NCBI RefSeq assembly: GCF_023373525.1 | Contig: NZ_CP097218.1 | Location: forward strand, 1,116,001-1,180,000 | DNA from: Brachybacterium kimchii | Lineage (GTDB): Bacteria; Actinomycetota; Actinomycetes; Actinomycetales; Dermabacteraceae | Direction: 5' to 3' | DNA length: 64,000 nt | Shown: piece after piece, positions 25,318 through 34,300 of the stretch | Layout of the letters: each line of letters starts with the position of its first letter | Numbering within the stretch: the stretch's first letter is position 1 | Notes under the pieces: model-generated | Databases searched by the model: none | Told to the model about the DNA's origin: nothing | What the model saw: the letters and a program-made list of their open reading frames with translations, nothing else | Program-made: the position numbers and the translations under genes

Positions 25318-26349
25318 TCAGAACGCGATCTGCAGCTTCACGTCCGTCGGACGCCCCTCGAGGAAGCGCTCGAAGGCCTTCTCCGAGTCCTCGAACGCGA
25401 ACGTCTCGGTGACGAAGCGGCCCAGATCCACGGCGTCGCTCGCGGCGAGATCGATGGCCTTCTGGTGGACGTTGGCGTAGCGGAAGATCGTCTCGATCGA
25501 GATCCCGCGGCTCTGCGCCGTGGCGACGTCGAAGGCCACGGGCTCGACGGGCATGCCGACGAGCACCACGCGTCCGCCCGGCGCGGGGACAGTCCACAGC
25601 CCCTTGTACGCGGGGGCGGCGCCCGAGGCCTCGATCACGACCTGCGGACCCCATCCCGAGGTCTCCGCGCGCACCCGCTCGCCGAGGTCCTCCTGGGTGG
25701 CGTCGACCGGAATGATGCCCGTGAGGCCGTCGAGCAGGCCGAGCTTCGCGCTCTGCACGTCGCTGATGTACACCCGGCTCGCCCCGCCGGCGCGCGCGGC
25801 CAGCGCGGTCATGATGCCGATCGTCCCGCTGCCGATGACGGCGACGACGTCCCCGGGGCTGATCTGCGCCTTCGTCGCGGCGAACATGCCGACGGCGAAG
25901 GGCTCGATGAGCGCGCCCTCGGCGAAGCTGAGGGCATCGGGCAGGCGGTAGGTGAAGGCGGCGGGGTGGACGACCTCCTCGGCGAGGCAGCCGTCGATCG
26001 GCGGGGTCGCCCAGAAGCGCACGGCCGGGTCGACGTTGTAGCGGCCCTCGAGCGTCGCCCGCGAGGCGGGATCGGGGACGCCCGGCTCCATCGCGACACG
26101 ATCGCCGACGGACAGGCCCGTGACGCCCTCGCCGATCTCTGCCACGGTGCCCGCGCCCTCATGCCCGAGGATCATCGGCGCCTCGACGACGAAGGGGCCG
26201 ATACGGCCTTCGGTCCAGTAGTGGACGTCGGAGGCGCAGATCCCGACCGTGTGCATCGCGATCCGGACCTCCCCGGGTCCCGGGGCGCCGGGGGAGGGTA
26301 CGTCCTCGATCCCCATCCGGCCCTTCTCCTGCAGCACCAGTGCACGCAT
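25318..26349 (-). CDS. Zinc-dependent polyol dehydrogenase (xylitol/sorbitol dehydrogenase-like)
   Basis: A 343-residue medium-chain dehydrogenase/reductase that probably oxidises a sugar alcohol with NAD. Catalytic zinc ligands Cys38 and His63-Glu64 (GHEGAG) are present. The segment EPGVPDPASRATLEGRYNVDP lacks the four structural-zinc cysteines, as in sorbitol and xylitol dehydrogenases. The cofactor motif GSGTIGIM is near residues 173-180, with Asp in YISD binding the ribose, which favours NAD over NADP. AGGAGGAG precedes the ATG. No transporter or kinase lies beside it, so the substrate is inferred from family resemblance only. Confidence 0.85.
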   Translation of the reverse strand: MRALVLQEKGRMGIEDVPSPGAPGPGEVRIAMHTVGICASDVHYWTEGRIGPFVVEAPMILGHEGAGTVAEIGEGVTGLSVGDRVAMEPGVPDPASRATLEGRYNVDPAVRFWATPPIDGCLAEEVVHPAAFTYRLPDALSFAEGALIEPFAVGMFAATKAQISPGDVVAVIGSGTIGIMTALAARAGGASRVYISDVQSAKLGLLDGLTGIIPVDATQEDLGERVRAETSGWGPQVVIEASGAAPAYKGLWTVPAPGGRVVLVGMPVEPVAFDVATAQSRGISIETIFRYANVHQKAIDLAASDAVDLGRFVTETFAFEDSEKAFERFLEGRPTDVKLQIAF

Positions 26350-26464
26350 GTCTCGCTCCTCCTCGGAATGGTTCCGGCCAGGTTACGGGGCGGGTGGACA
26401 CGGGGACAGGGCCGTTCGCGCGGCGGGTCGGGGCGCTTCGGGCGCGCGTCAGTGCGCGGGCTGC

Positions 26465-28297
26465 TCACGCACTGCGTATGTCGGGCCGCCGCTCCTCGTC
26501 GCGGATCCCCGCGGCGCGTCGGCGGTCGCGCTCCCAGCGCAGGTCCTCGATCCGGTGGATCGGCGGGAGCAGGGCGGGTTCCCCGTCGGACGCATCGTCC
26601 TCGGGTGTGGTCATGGCTTTCGGGGGCATGGCCGATGAGGGCATGGCCGATGGCGGCGTGCCCGGAGGGGTCATACCGGGTGGTGGGGCCTCGACGGGAG
26701 GGCCGCCCGGCGGCAGCCCTGCCAGCGGGCTCGGGGACACCATGGCGGTGCGTCCGAGCTTCGATCTCCAGTGCACGCGGTGCGGATCCGATTCCTCACC
26801 GACCCTCTCGGCCGTCCCGAGGAGCTCCTTGGTGCTGTTGCAGTGGGCGCACAGACCCTGCCCGTCGTCGGCGCTGGTCGCACCGCCCTGCGCGTGGGGC
26901 TGGATGTGGTCGATCTGGCGGATCGAGGACGCGCAGTAGGGCCCCGCGCAGCGGAAGTCCCTGAGCCGGACGAGGTACCCGAGCCTGGCGGGGAACGCGC
27001 GGGCGCGGGATTCCATGGCGATCAGCTCGCCGGAAGCGGGATGGGTGAACAGACGCCGGAGCGTCAGCCGGGACTCCTCGTCGAAAGGGTCCGCCGCGGC
27101 GGTCTCCGCGGGCTCCTGCGGCGGGAGCAGGTCGTCGTCGGTGAGCGTTCGGCGGTCCTCCGGCGTCGCGTCGGCCGTGACGGGCACGCCCTGTGCGGGT
27201 GCGCTCTCCGGGGCGTCGCGCTCGGGGCGGGGGAGCCGCTGGACGATCTCGTCGCGCACGGTGCGCGGCGGCACCACTCCGTAGCCCTCGATCATCGCCG
27301 GGTCGCCGTGATCCGGCGCGATCAGAGTGCGCTCCGTGATGACGACGCCGACCTCCAGGTGCACGGGGTCCATCTGCTCATCGCGCCCCAGCAGGGTGTC
27401 GGAGAGGAGGTCCGCCATGATCTGCGCGTGGGTGCGTGTGTCCCCCTGGGCCTTGAGCGATTGCGCCTCGATGGTCAGCTTGCGCTGGATCGCGGCGCAG
27501 TCGAGCGCCGGGAGATGTGCGTGGACGTGCCCCATGCCGTGCGGCCCCGGCGTGACCGTCACGCCGCGCTGCATGCGCGCCCGCACGTGGCGCCCGTCCT
27601 CGCCACGGGGGTCGAGCTGCTGAGCGAGGGCCGAGACCTCCCGGCCCCACTGAGCCGGTGAGGCGCCGTCGAGATCGGGCTCGCGCGAGGCGATGATCCG
27701 ATCGACCTCCCGCCGCTGCTCCGGCCGGAGCGGGCCGCTGCTGCGCCCGATCGCGTGGGCGGCATCGAGTCCGATGCGCCCGTCGGCCAGCGCCTCGAAC
27801 ATGCGCGGCATGTCCCGCACGAGCCGCCTGCCGGAGTGCAGCCGCGCAGAGGCGATGGCAGGGGAGACCCGTGAGGCCATCCGGATCTCCCCGGCGGTGC
27901 GGCGCCCGTGATCGCGCTCGGCGACGCCCTGTGCCGAGTCCTCCTCGCGCAGACGCTCGTCGAGGGCGGTGGTCACGCGGATCTCGAGCGCGCCGAGGGC
28001 TGAGCGCAGCTGCTCGAAGGCGGCGAGGGTGTCGGAGAGCTCGAAGGCCGTGAGGCCGGCGTCCGCGGCGCCGAAGGGGCCGTCCGGACCCTTCGCGAGC
28101 TCTCCCAGCGCGTGGGCGATGTCGAGGAGCTCCAGCCCGTTCCCGGGCGCCGCATCCGCCGCGACCATCTCGCACACGTGCTCGGCCTCCGTGGGCGCAT
28201 CGCGCAGCACGAGCTGACGGGCACGACCAGGGGTGCGGCGGGGGTCGTCCCCGCCGTCCCTCATCGGCATGCACCGCATCGTGCCCGAAATGTCCAT
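26465..28297 (-). CDS. DUF222 and HNH endonuclease domain protein (13E12-repeat-like)
   Basis: A protein of about 610 residues. The first ~420 residues form a DUF222 (13E12 repeat) helical region; the HNH nuclease motif follows with CAGPYC, DHIQPHAQGG and a CAHCN pair, giving the Cys2/Cys2 zinc frame around the catalytic His. A Pro/Met-rich tail (PPGMTPPGTPPSAMPSSAM) and a charged end follow. Such proteins are abundant in actinobacteria and their DNA target is not known. Several in-frame ATGs (28315, 28297, 28279, 28264) have no strong ribosome site, so the start is uncertain. A near-consensus LexA box lies 40 nt upstream; 13E12 genes of M. tuberculosis are also known to be LexA-controlled. 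Confidence 0.82.
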   Translation of the reverse strand: MDISGTMRCMPMRDGGDDPRRTPGRARQLVLRDAPTEAEHVCEMVAADAAPGNGLELLDIAHALGELAKGPDGPFGAADAGLTAFELSDTLAAFEQLRSALGALEIRVTTALDERLREEDSAQGVAERDHGRRTAGEIRMASRVSPAIASARLHSGRRLVRDMPRMFEALADGRIGLDAAHAIGRSSGPLRPEQRREVDRIIASREPDLDGASPAQWGREVSALAQQLDPRGEDGRHVRARMQRGVTVTPGPHGMGHVHAHLPALDCAAIQRKLTIEAQSLKAQGDTRTHAQIMADLLSDTLLGRDEQMDPVHLEVGVVITERTLIAPDHGDPAMIEGYGVVPPRTVRDEIVQRLPRPERDAPESAPAQGVPVTADATPEDRRTLTDDDLLPPQEPAETAAADPFDEESRLTLRRLFTHPASGELIAMESRARAFPARLGYLVRLRDFRCAGPYCASSIRQIDHIQPHAQGGATSADDGQGLCAHCNSTKELLGTAERVGEESDPHRVHWRSKLGRTAMVSPSPLAGLPPGGPPVEAPPPGMTPPGTPPSAMPSSAMPPKAMTTPEDDASDGEPALLPPIHRIEDLRWERDRRRAAGIRDEERRPDIRSA

Positions 28298-28336
28298 AGC
28301 TCTATGCAACACCATCACCCGTCCGAGCACCAGTGC

Positions 28337-28352
28337 TCGAACGCATGTTCTA
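28337..28352 (-). promoter_or_regulatory. LexA (SOS) box, one mismatch, before DUF222/HNH gene
   Basis: TCGAACGCATGTTCTA differs by one base from the actinobacterial LexA consensus TCGAAC-N4-GTTCGA. It lies 40 nt upstream of the chosen start of the DUF222/HNH gene. Its N4 spacer (GCAT) is close to that of the perfect box 154 bp away (GCGT). Confidence 0.72.
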
Positions 28353-28364
28353 GTGTGATATGGC

Positions 28365-28409
28365 TCACCGGACAGAGGGATCACTCCAGTTCAGATGTCG
28401 GTCCGGTGA
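28365..28409. other. 9-bp dyad between the two SOS boxes
   Basis: TCACCGGAC at 28365-28373 and GTCCGGTGA at 28401-28409 form a perfect inverted repeat with a 27-nt spacer; GATCAC/GTGATC nests over it. It lies between divergent SOS promoters and could insulate them or bind another factor. Confidence 0.4.
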
Positions 28410-28484
28410 TCAAGACTCCTCGACGACCCTGCAGCGCGAGGCTCGCGCGACCACCGCGCCCGCCCCGGCGCGTCGGGGCGGGCG

Positions 28485-28506
28485 TAGAATTCGAACGCGT
28501 GTTCGA
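28485..28506 (+). promoter_or_regulatory. -10 element and perfect LexA (SOS) box of the mutasome operon
   Basis: TAGAAT (28485-28490) is a good TANNNT -10, and the palindrome TCGAACGCGTGTTCGA (28491-28506) follows at once. This is an exact match to the LexA box of mycobacteria and relatives. LexA bound here would cover the transcription start. The imuA' ATG is 34 nt downstream. Confidence 0.92.
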
Positions 28507-28540
28507 TCTTGGATGACGGCCGGACAGGAGGAGGTGGAGC

Positions 28541-29533
28541 ATGAGCACGCATCTGCAGATGCACGAGGCGCCGACGCAGGGGAAGGCATCGGCGCCGCAC
28601 GAGGAGAGGACGCCGCCGAGGACGGCGGGAAGAGGCACTCAGGAGGAGCGGCTCGCCCGCGCTCGCGCCGCGCTCGGTGCCGCCGAGCGCACCACCGCGC
28701 GTCATGGCGGGAGGATCGACCGCACCGCGTTCTCCGCCGTCAGGACGACGGGTCCCGGCGAGTCGGCGCGCCTCGACGGACCGACCGGCCTCGGCGGGCC
28801 GACGGGGATCGTCGGCTCCGCCGGTCCCGGGGGAGCGTCCCGTCGGGCCCCGGCGTCCGATGCCGGCGCGGGGACCGCACGGGTCCAGGCGGCCGACGAA
28901 CACAGCCGTGTGCCCCTGCCCCCGCCGCTCGCCCCGCTCGCTCCCTACGGATCCCTGCGCGCGGGGAGCACGGTCGCGGTCGACGGCTCCTGCTCGGTCT
29001 CCCTGATGCTCGCGATGGCCGCCGCGGCGGCGGGGGAGGACGGCTGGTGCGCGCTCGCAGGCATGCCGGACCTCGGCCTGCGCGCCGCGCGCGACGCCGG
29101 GCTCGATCTCGAGCGCCTCGCGATCGCCCCGGCCACCGCCGTCGAGGAGATGCCGCAGCTGCCGCAGGTGCTGTCCGCGCTCGTGGACGGGGTCGGCGTG
29201 CTCGTGCTCGGCCCGCGACTGCGGTTGACGGCCTCCCTCTGGCGCAGCCTGACCGATCGCGCGCGGGCGCACGACACCCTGGTCCTCGCCGCCGCCCCCG
29301 TCGCCCGCGCCGACCTGCACCTGCGCGCCGAGGCGGAGTCGTGGGAGGGGCTGGGACGGGGCACCGGCCGTCTGCGCCGGCGCACTCTGCGGGTGAGCGC
29401 CGCCGGGCGCGGGATCCCCGAGGGCCGCGCCGTGGACGTGGTGCTGCCCGAGGTGCACGGCCTCCTCGCCGAGGTCGCCGTGCCCGACCAGGCCGACCCC
29501 GCACCGCTGCGCGTGATCCGGAGGGCGGGATGA
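28541..29533 (+). CDS. imuA': Mutasome accessory protein ImuA'
   Basis: A 330-residue RecA-like protein that, with ImuB and DnaE2, performs damage-induced mutagenesis. Residues 1-125 are charged or Gly/Pro-rich and poorly ordered; the RecA-like core begins near PYGSLRAGSTVAVDGS. The place expected for the P-loop reads VDGSCSVSL, with no GK[ST], so ATP binding is doubtful. AGGAGGAGGTGG lies just before the ATG. The stop overlaps the imuB start. The perfect LexA box 34 nt upstream and the two downstream genes make the identification firm despite low sequence conservation in this family. Confidence 0.85.
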   Translation: MSTHLQMHEAPTQGKASAPHEERTPPRTAGRGTQEERLARARAALGAAERTTARHGGRIDRTAFSAVRTTGPGESARLDGPTGLGGPTGIVGSAGPGGASRRAPASDAGAGTARVQAADEHSRVPLPPPLAPLAPYGSLRAGSTVAVDGSCSVSLMLAMAAAAAGEDGWCALAGMPDLGLRAARDAGLDLERLAIAPATAVEEMPQLPQVLSALVDGVGVLVLGPRLRLTASLWRSLTDRARAHDTLVLAAAPVARADLHLRAEAESWEGLGRGTGRLRRRTLRVSAAGRGIPEGRAVDVVLPEVHGLLAEVAVPDQADPAPLRVIRRAG

Positions 29534-31341
29534 ACGGGAGCGAGCTCCTGCTGCCCGGGGTCCTGCCCGCGGGCGAGGAGGATCAGGTCGACGAGACGGG
29601 TCACGGCGACGAGGCGGAGCACGGCGGCACCCCGCCCGCGACGCGCATCGCGGCCGTCGTCGTCCCCGCCTGGCCGCTCCTCGCCGCGCGCGAGAAGCTC
29701 GCCCGGGAGAAGGCCGCCGGGGCGGGGAGCGGGGCCGGGGTCGCGGAGGAGGGGGCGCCGACTCCCGTCGTGGTCATGGATCGCCACCGGGTCTCCCATG
29801 CCGATGCCGCCGCCCTCGAGGTGGGCGTCGGGATCGGGATGCGTCGCCGCGCCGCGCAGGCCGCGTGTCCCGAGGCCGTCGTGGTCGAGGCCGACGTCGA
29901 GCACGAGAGCGCCCTGTTCGAGCTGGTCGCGGCCGCCGTGGACACCGTCGCCGCGGGCGTGGACGTGCTGCGCCCGGGGGTGCTGCTGATGTCCGCACGC
30001 GGGCCCGCCCGCCACCGCGGCGGGGAGGATGCCCTCGCCGAGGCGATCGTCGACGCGGTCGCCGAGCTCACCGGCTGGGACGCCGTCGTCGGCATCGCCG
30101 ACGGCCCCTTCGCCGCGCTCCTGGCGGCGCGCTCGGGCAGGATCGTGCGCCCCGGCCGCAGCCGGGACTACCTGGGCCCGCATGCGATCGCCGCCCTGCG
30201 CGACGCGCCCGTCGGCCCCGGATGGGGGCACCGCGATCAGCCCGCGGCCGATGCCGGCCGCACCCGCCGCGTGGATCTCGCCGAGGTCATCGACCTGCTC
30301 GAGCGCCTGGGAATCCGCACCCTCGGGGACTTCGCGGACCTGCCCGCGACCTCCGTCGCCGCACGTTTCGGGCCCGACGTCGCCCAGCTGCACCTGCTCG
30401 CGCGCGGGGGCGAGCCCACCCCGCCCCAGGCGCACCATCCCACGCAGCCCCTCGAGGTCGCGCGCACCCTGGACCCGCCGCTCGTGCGCGTGGACCAGGC
30501 GGCCTTCGCGGCGCGGCCGATGGCCGAGGAGCTGCACGGCATGCTCGTCGCGCGCGGGCTGATCTGCACGCGCCTGCGGATCCTCGCGCTCACCGCCTCG
30601 GGCGAGGAGATGGAGCGCACCTGGCGCCACGACGGCGCCCTGTCCCCGGCCGACGTCGTGGACCGCATCCGCTGGCAGTGCGACGGCTGGATCACCCGGG
30701 CGCGACTGCGCGGCGAGCAGACCGGGCAGATCACGCGGCTCGCCCTCCAGCCCGTGCAGCTGCTCCCCGCGGGCGAGGGCGCACCGGCGCTGTGGGGGAG
30801 CGCGGGGGAGGCCGCGCAGCGGGCCGGCCGCGCCTTCGCCCGCGCCCAGGGGCTCGCGGGGGAGGAGGCGGTGCTCGTCCCCGTCGAGGTCGGGGGCCGT
30901 CTGCTCGCCGAGCAGGTGGCGCTGGTGCCCTGGCGCAGCGAGCGGCCGACGGCGCGGCCCGGGCCGTGGCCGGGGTCGATGCCGCGCCCGCTGCCGTCGG
31001 TCGTGCTGCGCACCCCGCCGTTCGTGGTGCTGCGGGACGCGGAGGGCGCGGAGGTCGTGGTCACCGCCCGCGCCCTGCTGAGCGCCTCGCCCGCGGTCCT
31101 CGAGGTGCCGCGGGCGGGGAGCACGGGGGCCGACGGGATCGAGGCGCTCGTGAGCCACGGCGTCGCCGCGGGCAGAACCCACCGCGTGCTCGCCCACGGG
31201 GCGCCGACGGTCCTCGACGAGCGCTGGTGGCGGCCCGATGGCCAGCGCGCCGCTCGTCTCGCCGTCGTCATCGAGCCCGGCCGCGCCCTCGTGCTGCTCA
31301 GCCGCGAGGGCGCCTGGAGCGTGGAGGGGATCCATGACTAG
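29530..31341 (+). CDS. imuB: Mutasome Y-family polymerase-like protein ImuB
   Basis: A 603-residue Y-family DNA polymerase homologue that acts as the hub linking DnaE2 to the beta clamp. The first catalytic acidic motif (DxDxFF in active Y-polymerases) is replaced by VVVPAWPLLA, consistent with the known lack of catalysis in ImuB. Residues 330-420 match the little-finger region. At the position where mycobacterial ImuB carries a QLPLWG clamp-binding motif, this protein has APALWG (residues 418-423), which lacks the Gln. The ATG overlaps the imuA' stop. The TAG stop lies in a tandem 15-bp repeat and the frame is shared with dnaE2. Confidence 0.88.
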   Translation: MNGSELLLPGVLPAGEEDQVDETGHGDEAEHGGTPPATRIAAVVVPAWPLLAAREKLAREKAAGAGSGAGVAEEGAPTPVVVMDRHRVSHADAAALEVGVGIGMRRRAAQAACPEAVVVEADVEHESALFELVAAAVDTVAAGVDVLRPGVLLMSARGPARHRGGEDALAEAIVDAVAELTGWDAVVGIADGPFAALLAARSGRIVRPGRSRDYLGPHAIAALRDAPVGPGWGHRDQPAADAGRTRRVDLAEVIDLLERLGIRTLGDFADLPATSVAARFGPDVAQLHLLARGGEPTPPQAHHPTQPLEVARTLDPPLVRVDQAAFAARPMAEELHGMLVARGLICTRLRILALTASGEEMERTWRHDGALSPADVVDRIRWQCDGWITRARLRGEQTGQITRLALQPVQLLPAGEGAPALWGSAGEAAQRAGRAFARAQGLAGEEAVLVPVEVGGRLLAEQVALVPWRSERPTARPGPWPGSMPRPLPSVVLRTPPFVVLRDAEGAEVVVTARALLSASPAVLEVPRAGSTGADGIEALVSHGVAAGRTHRVLAHGAPTVLDERWWRPDGQRAARLAVVIEPGRALVLLSREGAWSVEGIHD

Positions 31342-31369
31342 GGGATCCATGACGAGGGGATCCGTGGCG
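31325..31369 (+). repeat. Three tandem 15-bp units at the imuB-dnaE2 junction
   Basis: Units AGGGGATCCATGACT (31325-31339), AGGGGATCCATGACG (31340-31354) and AGGGGATCCGTGGCG (31355-31369). The first unit boundary forms the imuB TAG stop. The 15-bp length keeps the reading frame. Confidence 0.9.
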
Positions 31370-31380
31370 GAGGAGTCCCG

Positions 31381-34300
31381 ATGAGCCGCTGGTTCCTGGG
31401 TCCGCCCTCCTGGAACGATCTCGAGGCTCTGCTCTCGGACCGCCCCGTGCCGTCCGAGCGCGCGCTGCCGCCGCAGCATGCGCCGGCGGGGGAGCCGGGG
31501 GAGGGGGAGCCCGGCCCGTCGGCCCCGTCGTCCGACGGGCGCCCCGGCACCGACATCGCCTATGCCGAGCTGCACGCGCACTCGCACTTCAGCTTCCTCG
31601 ACGGCGCCTCGAGCCCCGAGGACATGGTCGCCGAGGCCGCGCGGCTGGGGCTGCGCGCGCTCGCCCTCGTCGACCACGACGGGCTGCCCGGCGCGGTCCG
31701 CTTCTCGCGCGCCGCGCGCGAGGCGGGCCTCGCGACCGTGCTCGGCGCCGAGCTCACCCTGGGCAGCGAGCCCGGCAGCGAGCATGCGAGCAGCACCCCC
31801 GTGCTCTCGCCCGAGCGCACCGGCGTCCCCGACCCGGAGGGCGAGCACCTGCTGGTCCTGGTGCGCGACGAGCAGGGGTACCGCGCGCTGTCGGCCGCGA
31901 TCGCGCGCGCCCACCTCGACAGCAGGCGGAAGGCCACGCCCCGCTACCGCCTCGCCGAGCTCTCCCGGATCGCCCGCGAGGGGCACTGGCTCGTGCTCAC
32001 CGGCTGCCGCAAGGGAGCGGTGCTGCGGGCGGTGCGCCCGCTCGTGGCCGACGGCGACCGCGAGGGCGCGGCCCGCGCGGCGCAGCGCGAGATCGCCCGG
32101 CTGCTCGAGCTGTACGGGCACGGGAACGTCGCCGTCGAGCTCATGGTCGGCGGGGACGAGCTCGACGACGAGATCCACGACGCCCTCGCCCAGGGCGCGC
32201 GCCTCGTGCGCGAGGAGACAGGTCTGGACGAGCTCACCCTGCCGCTCGTGGCGACCACGAACGCGCACTGCGCCCGCCCTGCGGACACGCGCCTCGTGGA
32301 CGTCCACGCCGCCCTGCGCGCGGGCACGTCCCTCGCCGAGGCCGATCCGCACCTGCCCTCGAGGCCCGGCCACCTGCGCAGCGGCGAGGAGATGGCGCAG
32401 CTGCTCCCGCGCCATCCCGAGGCGGTCGCGGCCGCGTCGCGGATGGCCGAGGAGTGCGCGCTGGACCTGCAGCTGCTCGCCCCCGACCTGCCGCCCTTCC
32501 CCGTGCCCGCGGGGCACACCGAGGACAGCTGGCTGCGCGAGCTCGTCGAGCAGGGCGGGCGCGAGCGCTACGGGCCGCGGCCCGGGTCGGGCAGGAAGGG
32601 CGGGGCTTCCGGGTCCGACGGGGCCGACGGGACGGACAGGTCCGATGCGCCGGCCGACGAGGAGCAGGTCCCCGGGGCGTGGGCGCAGATCGACCGGGAG
32701 CTGCAGGTCATCTCCGGCCTGCACTTCCCCGGCTACTTCCTCATCGTCCGCGAGATCGTCGCCTTCTGCGAGAAGGAGGAGATCCTGTGCCAGGGCAGGG
32801 GGTCGGCCGCCAACAGCGCCGTCTGCTACGCGCTCGGGATCACGGCCGTCGAGCCCGTCGGCCATCACCTGCTCTTCGAGCGCTTCCTCGCGCCCGAGCG
32901 GGACGGGCCACCGGACATCGATCTCGACATCGCCTCCGACCGCCGCGAGGAGGTCATCCAGCACGTCTACGAGCGCTACGGCCGCGAGTGCGCCGCCCAG
33001 GTCGCCAACGTCATCAGCTATCGGGCGAAGCTCGCGGTGCGCGATGCGGCACGGGCGCTGGGCTACGACGTCGGCACGCAGGACGCATGGTCCAAGCGGA
33101 TCGAGCGCTCCTTCCGCTCCCTCGCGGATGCCGACATCCCCGCCGACGTCGTCGAGCTCGCCCACCGTCTGCGCGACGCGCCGCGCCACCTGGGCATCCA
33201 CTCCGGCGGCATGGTGCTCGCCGACCGCCCCGTGATCGAGATCTGCCCCGTGCAGTGGGCGGCGATGGAGGACCGCAGCGTGCTGCAGTGGGACAAGGAC
33301 GACTGCGCCGACGCGGGCCTGGTGAAGTTCGACCTGCTGGGCCTCGGGATGCTCACCGCGATCGACCACTGCCTGCGCCTCGTGGCCGAGCACCACGGGG
33401 AGCACCACGGTCTGCGCACCCTCCCGCAGGAGGACCCGGCGGTCTACGACATGCTGTGCGCGGGCGACAGCGTGGGCGTCTTCCAGGTCGAGTCCCGCGC
33501 GCAGATCGCGACCCTGCCGCGGCTGCGTCCCGTGTGCTTCTACGACCTCGTGGTCGAGGTGGCCCTGATCCGTCCCGGCCCCATCCAGGGCGGCTCCGTG
33601 CACCCCTACATCCGCCGTCGGACGGGGGAGGAGGAGACCACCTACCTGCATCCGCTGCTCGAGAAGTCCCTGGGCCGCACCTACGGGGTGCCGCTGTTCC
33701 AGGAGCAGCTCATGCAGATGGCGGTCGACGTCGCCGACTTCACCCCGGCGCTCGCGGACCAGCTGCGCCGCGCCATGGGCTCCAAGCGGTCCACGGAGAA
33801 GATGCTCGCGCTCTCGGACCAGCTGTTCGCGGGCATGGCGCGCCACGGGATCACGGGGGAGGACGCCGAGGCGATCCAGCGCAAGCTGCTGGCCTTCGCG
33901 AACTACGGCTTCCCCGAGTCGCACGCCTACTCCTTCGCCTACATCGTGTACGCGAGCGCCTACCTCAAGTGCCACTACCCGGCCGCGTTCACCGCGGCGC
34001 TGCTGCGCTCCCAGCCGATGGGCTTCTACTCCCCGCAGTCGCTCGTGGCCGACGCCCGCCGCCACGGCGTCCTCACCCGCGGGGTCGACGTCACCGTCTC
34101 CGAGGTGCAGACCGGGCTCGAGACCGACGCGGGGGACACGGGGGACACGGGAGGCGCAGGGGACGGAACGGGGCATCGCGCGTACACGCTGCCCGGCAAC
34201 GAGGACGTGCTGGGCCCGGCCGCGCGGCACCGGGGCCCGGAGGGCTGGACGGATCCGGAGAAGGACGCCCTGCGCGCCGCGCGACCGCAGGTCACGGGGG

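Noticed and set aside
26364-26376. Short dyad CGGAA-TGG-TTCCG before the polyol dehydrogenase as an operator
   Set aside because: Only 5-bp arms, expected by chance in such DNA, and no second copy nearby.
26365-26384. GGAAT followed by GTT before the dehydrogenase as a further SigmaR promoter
   Set aside because: The element points away from the minus-strand gene and the spacing is 12 nt, not 18.
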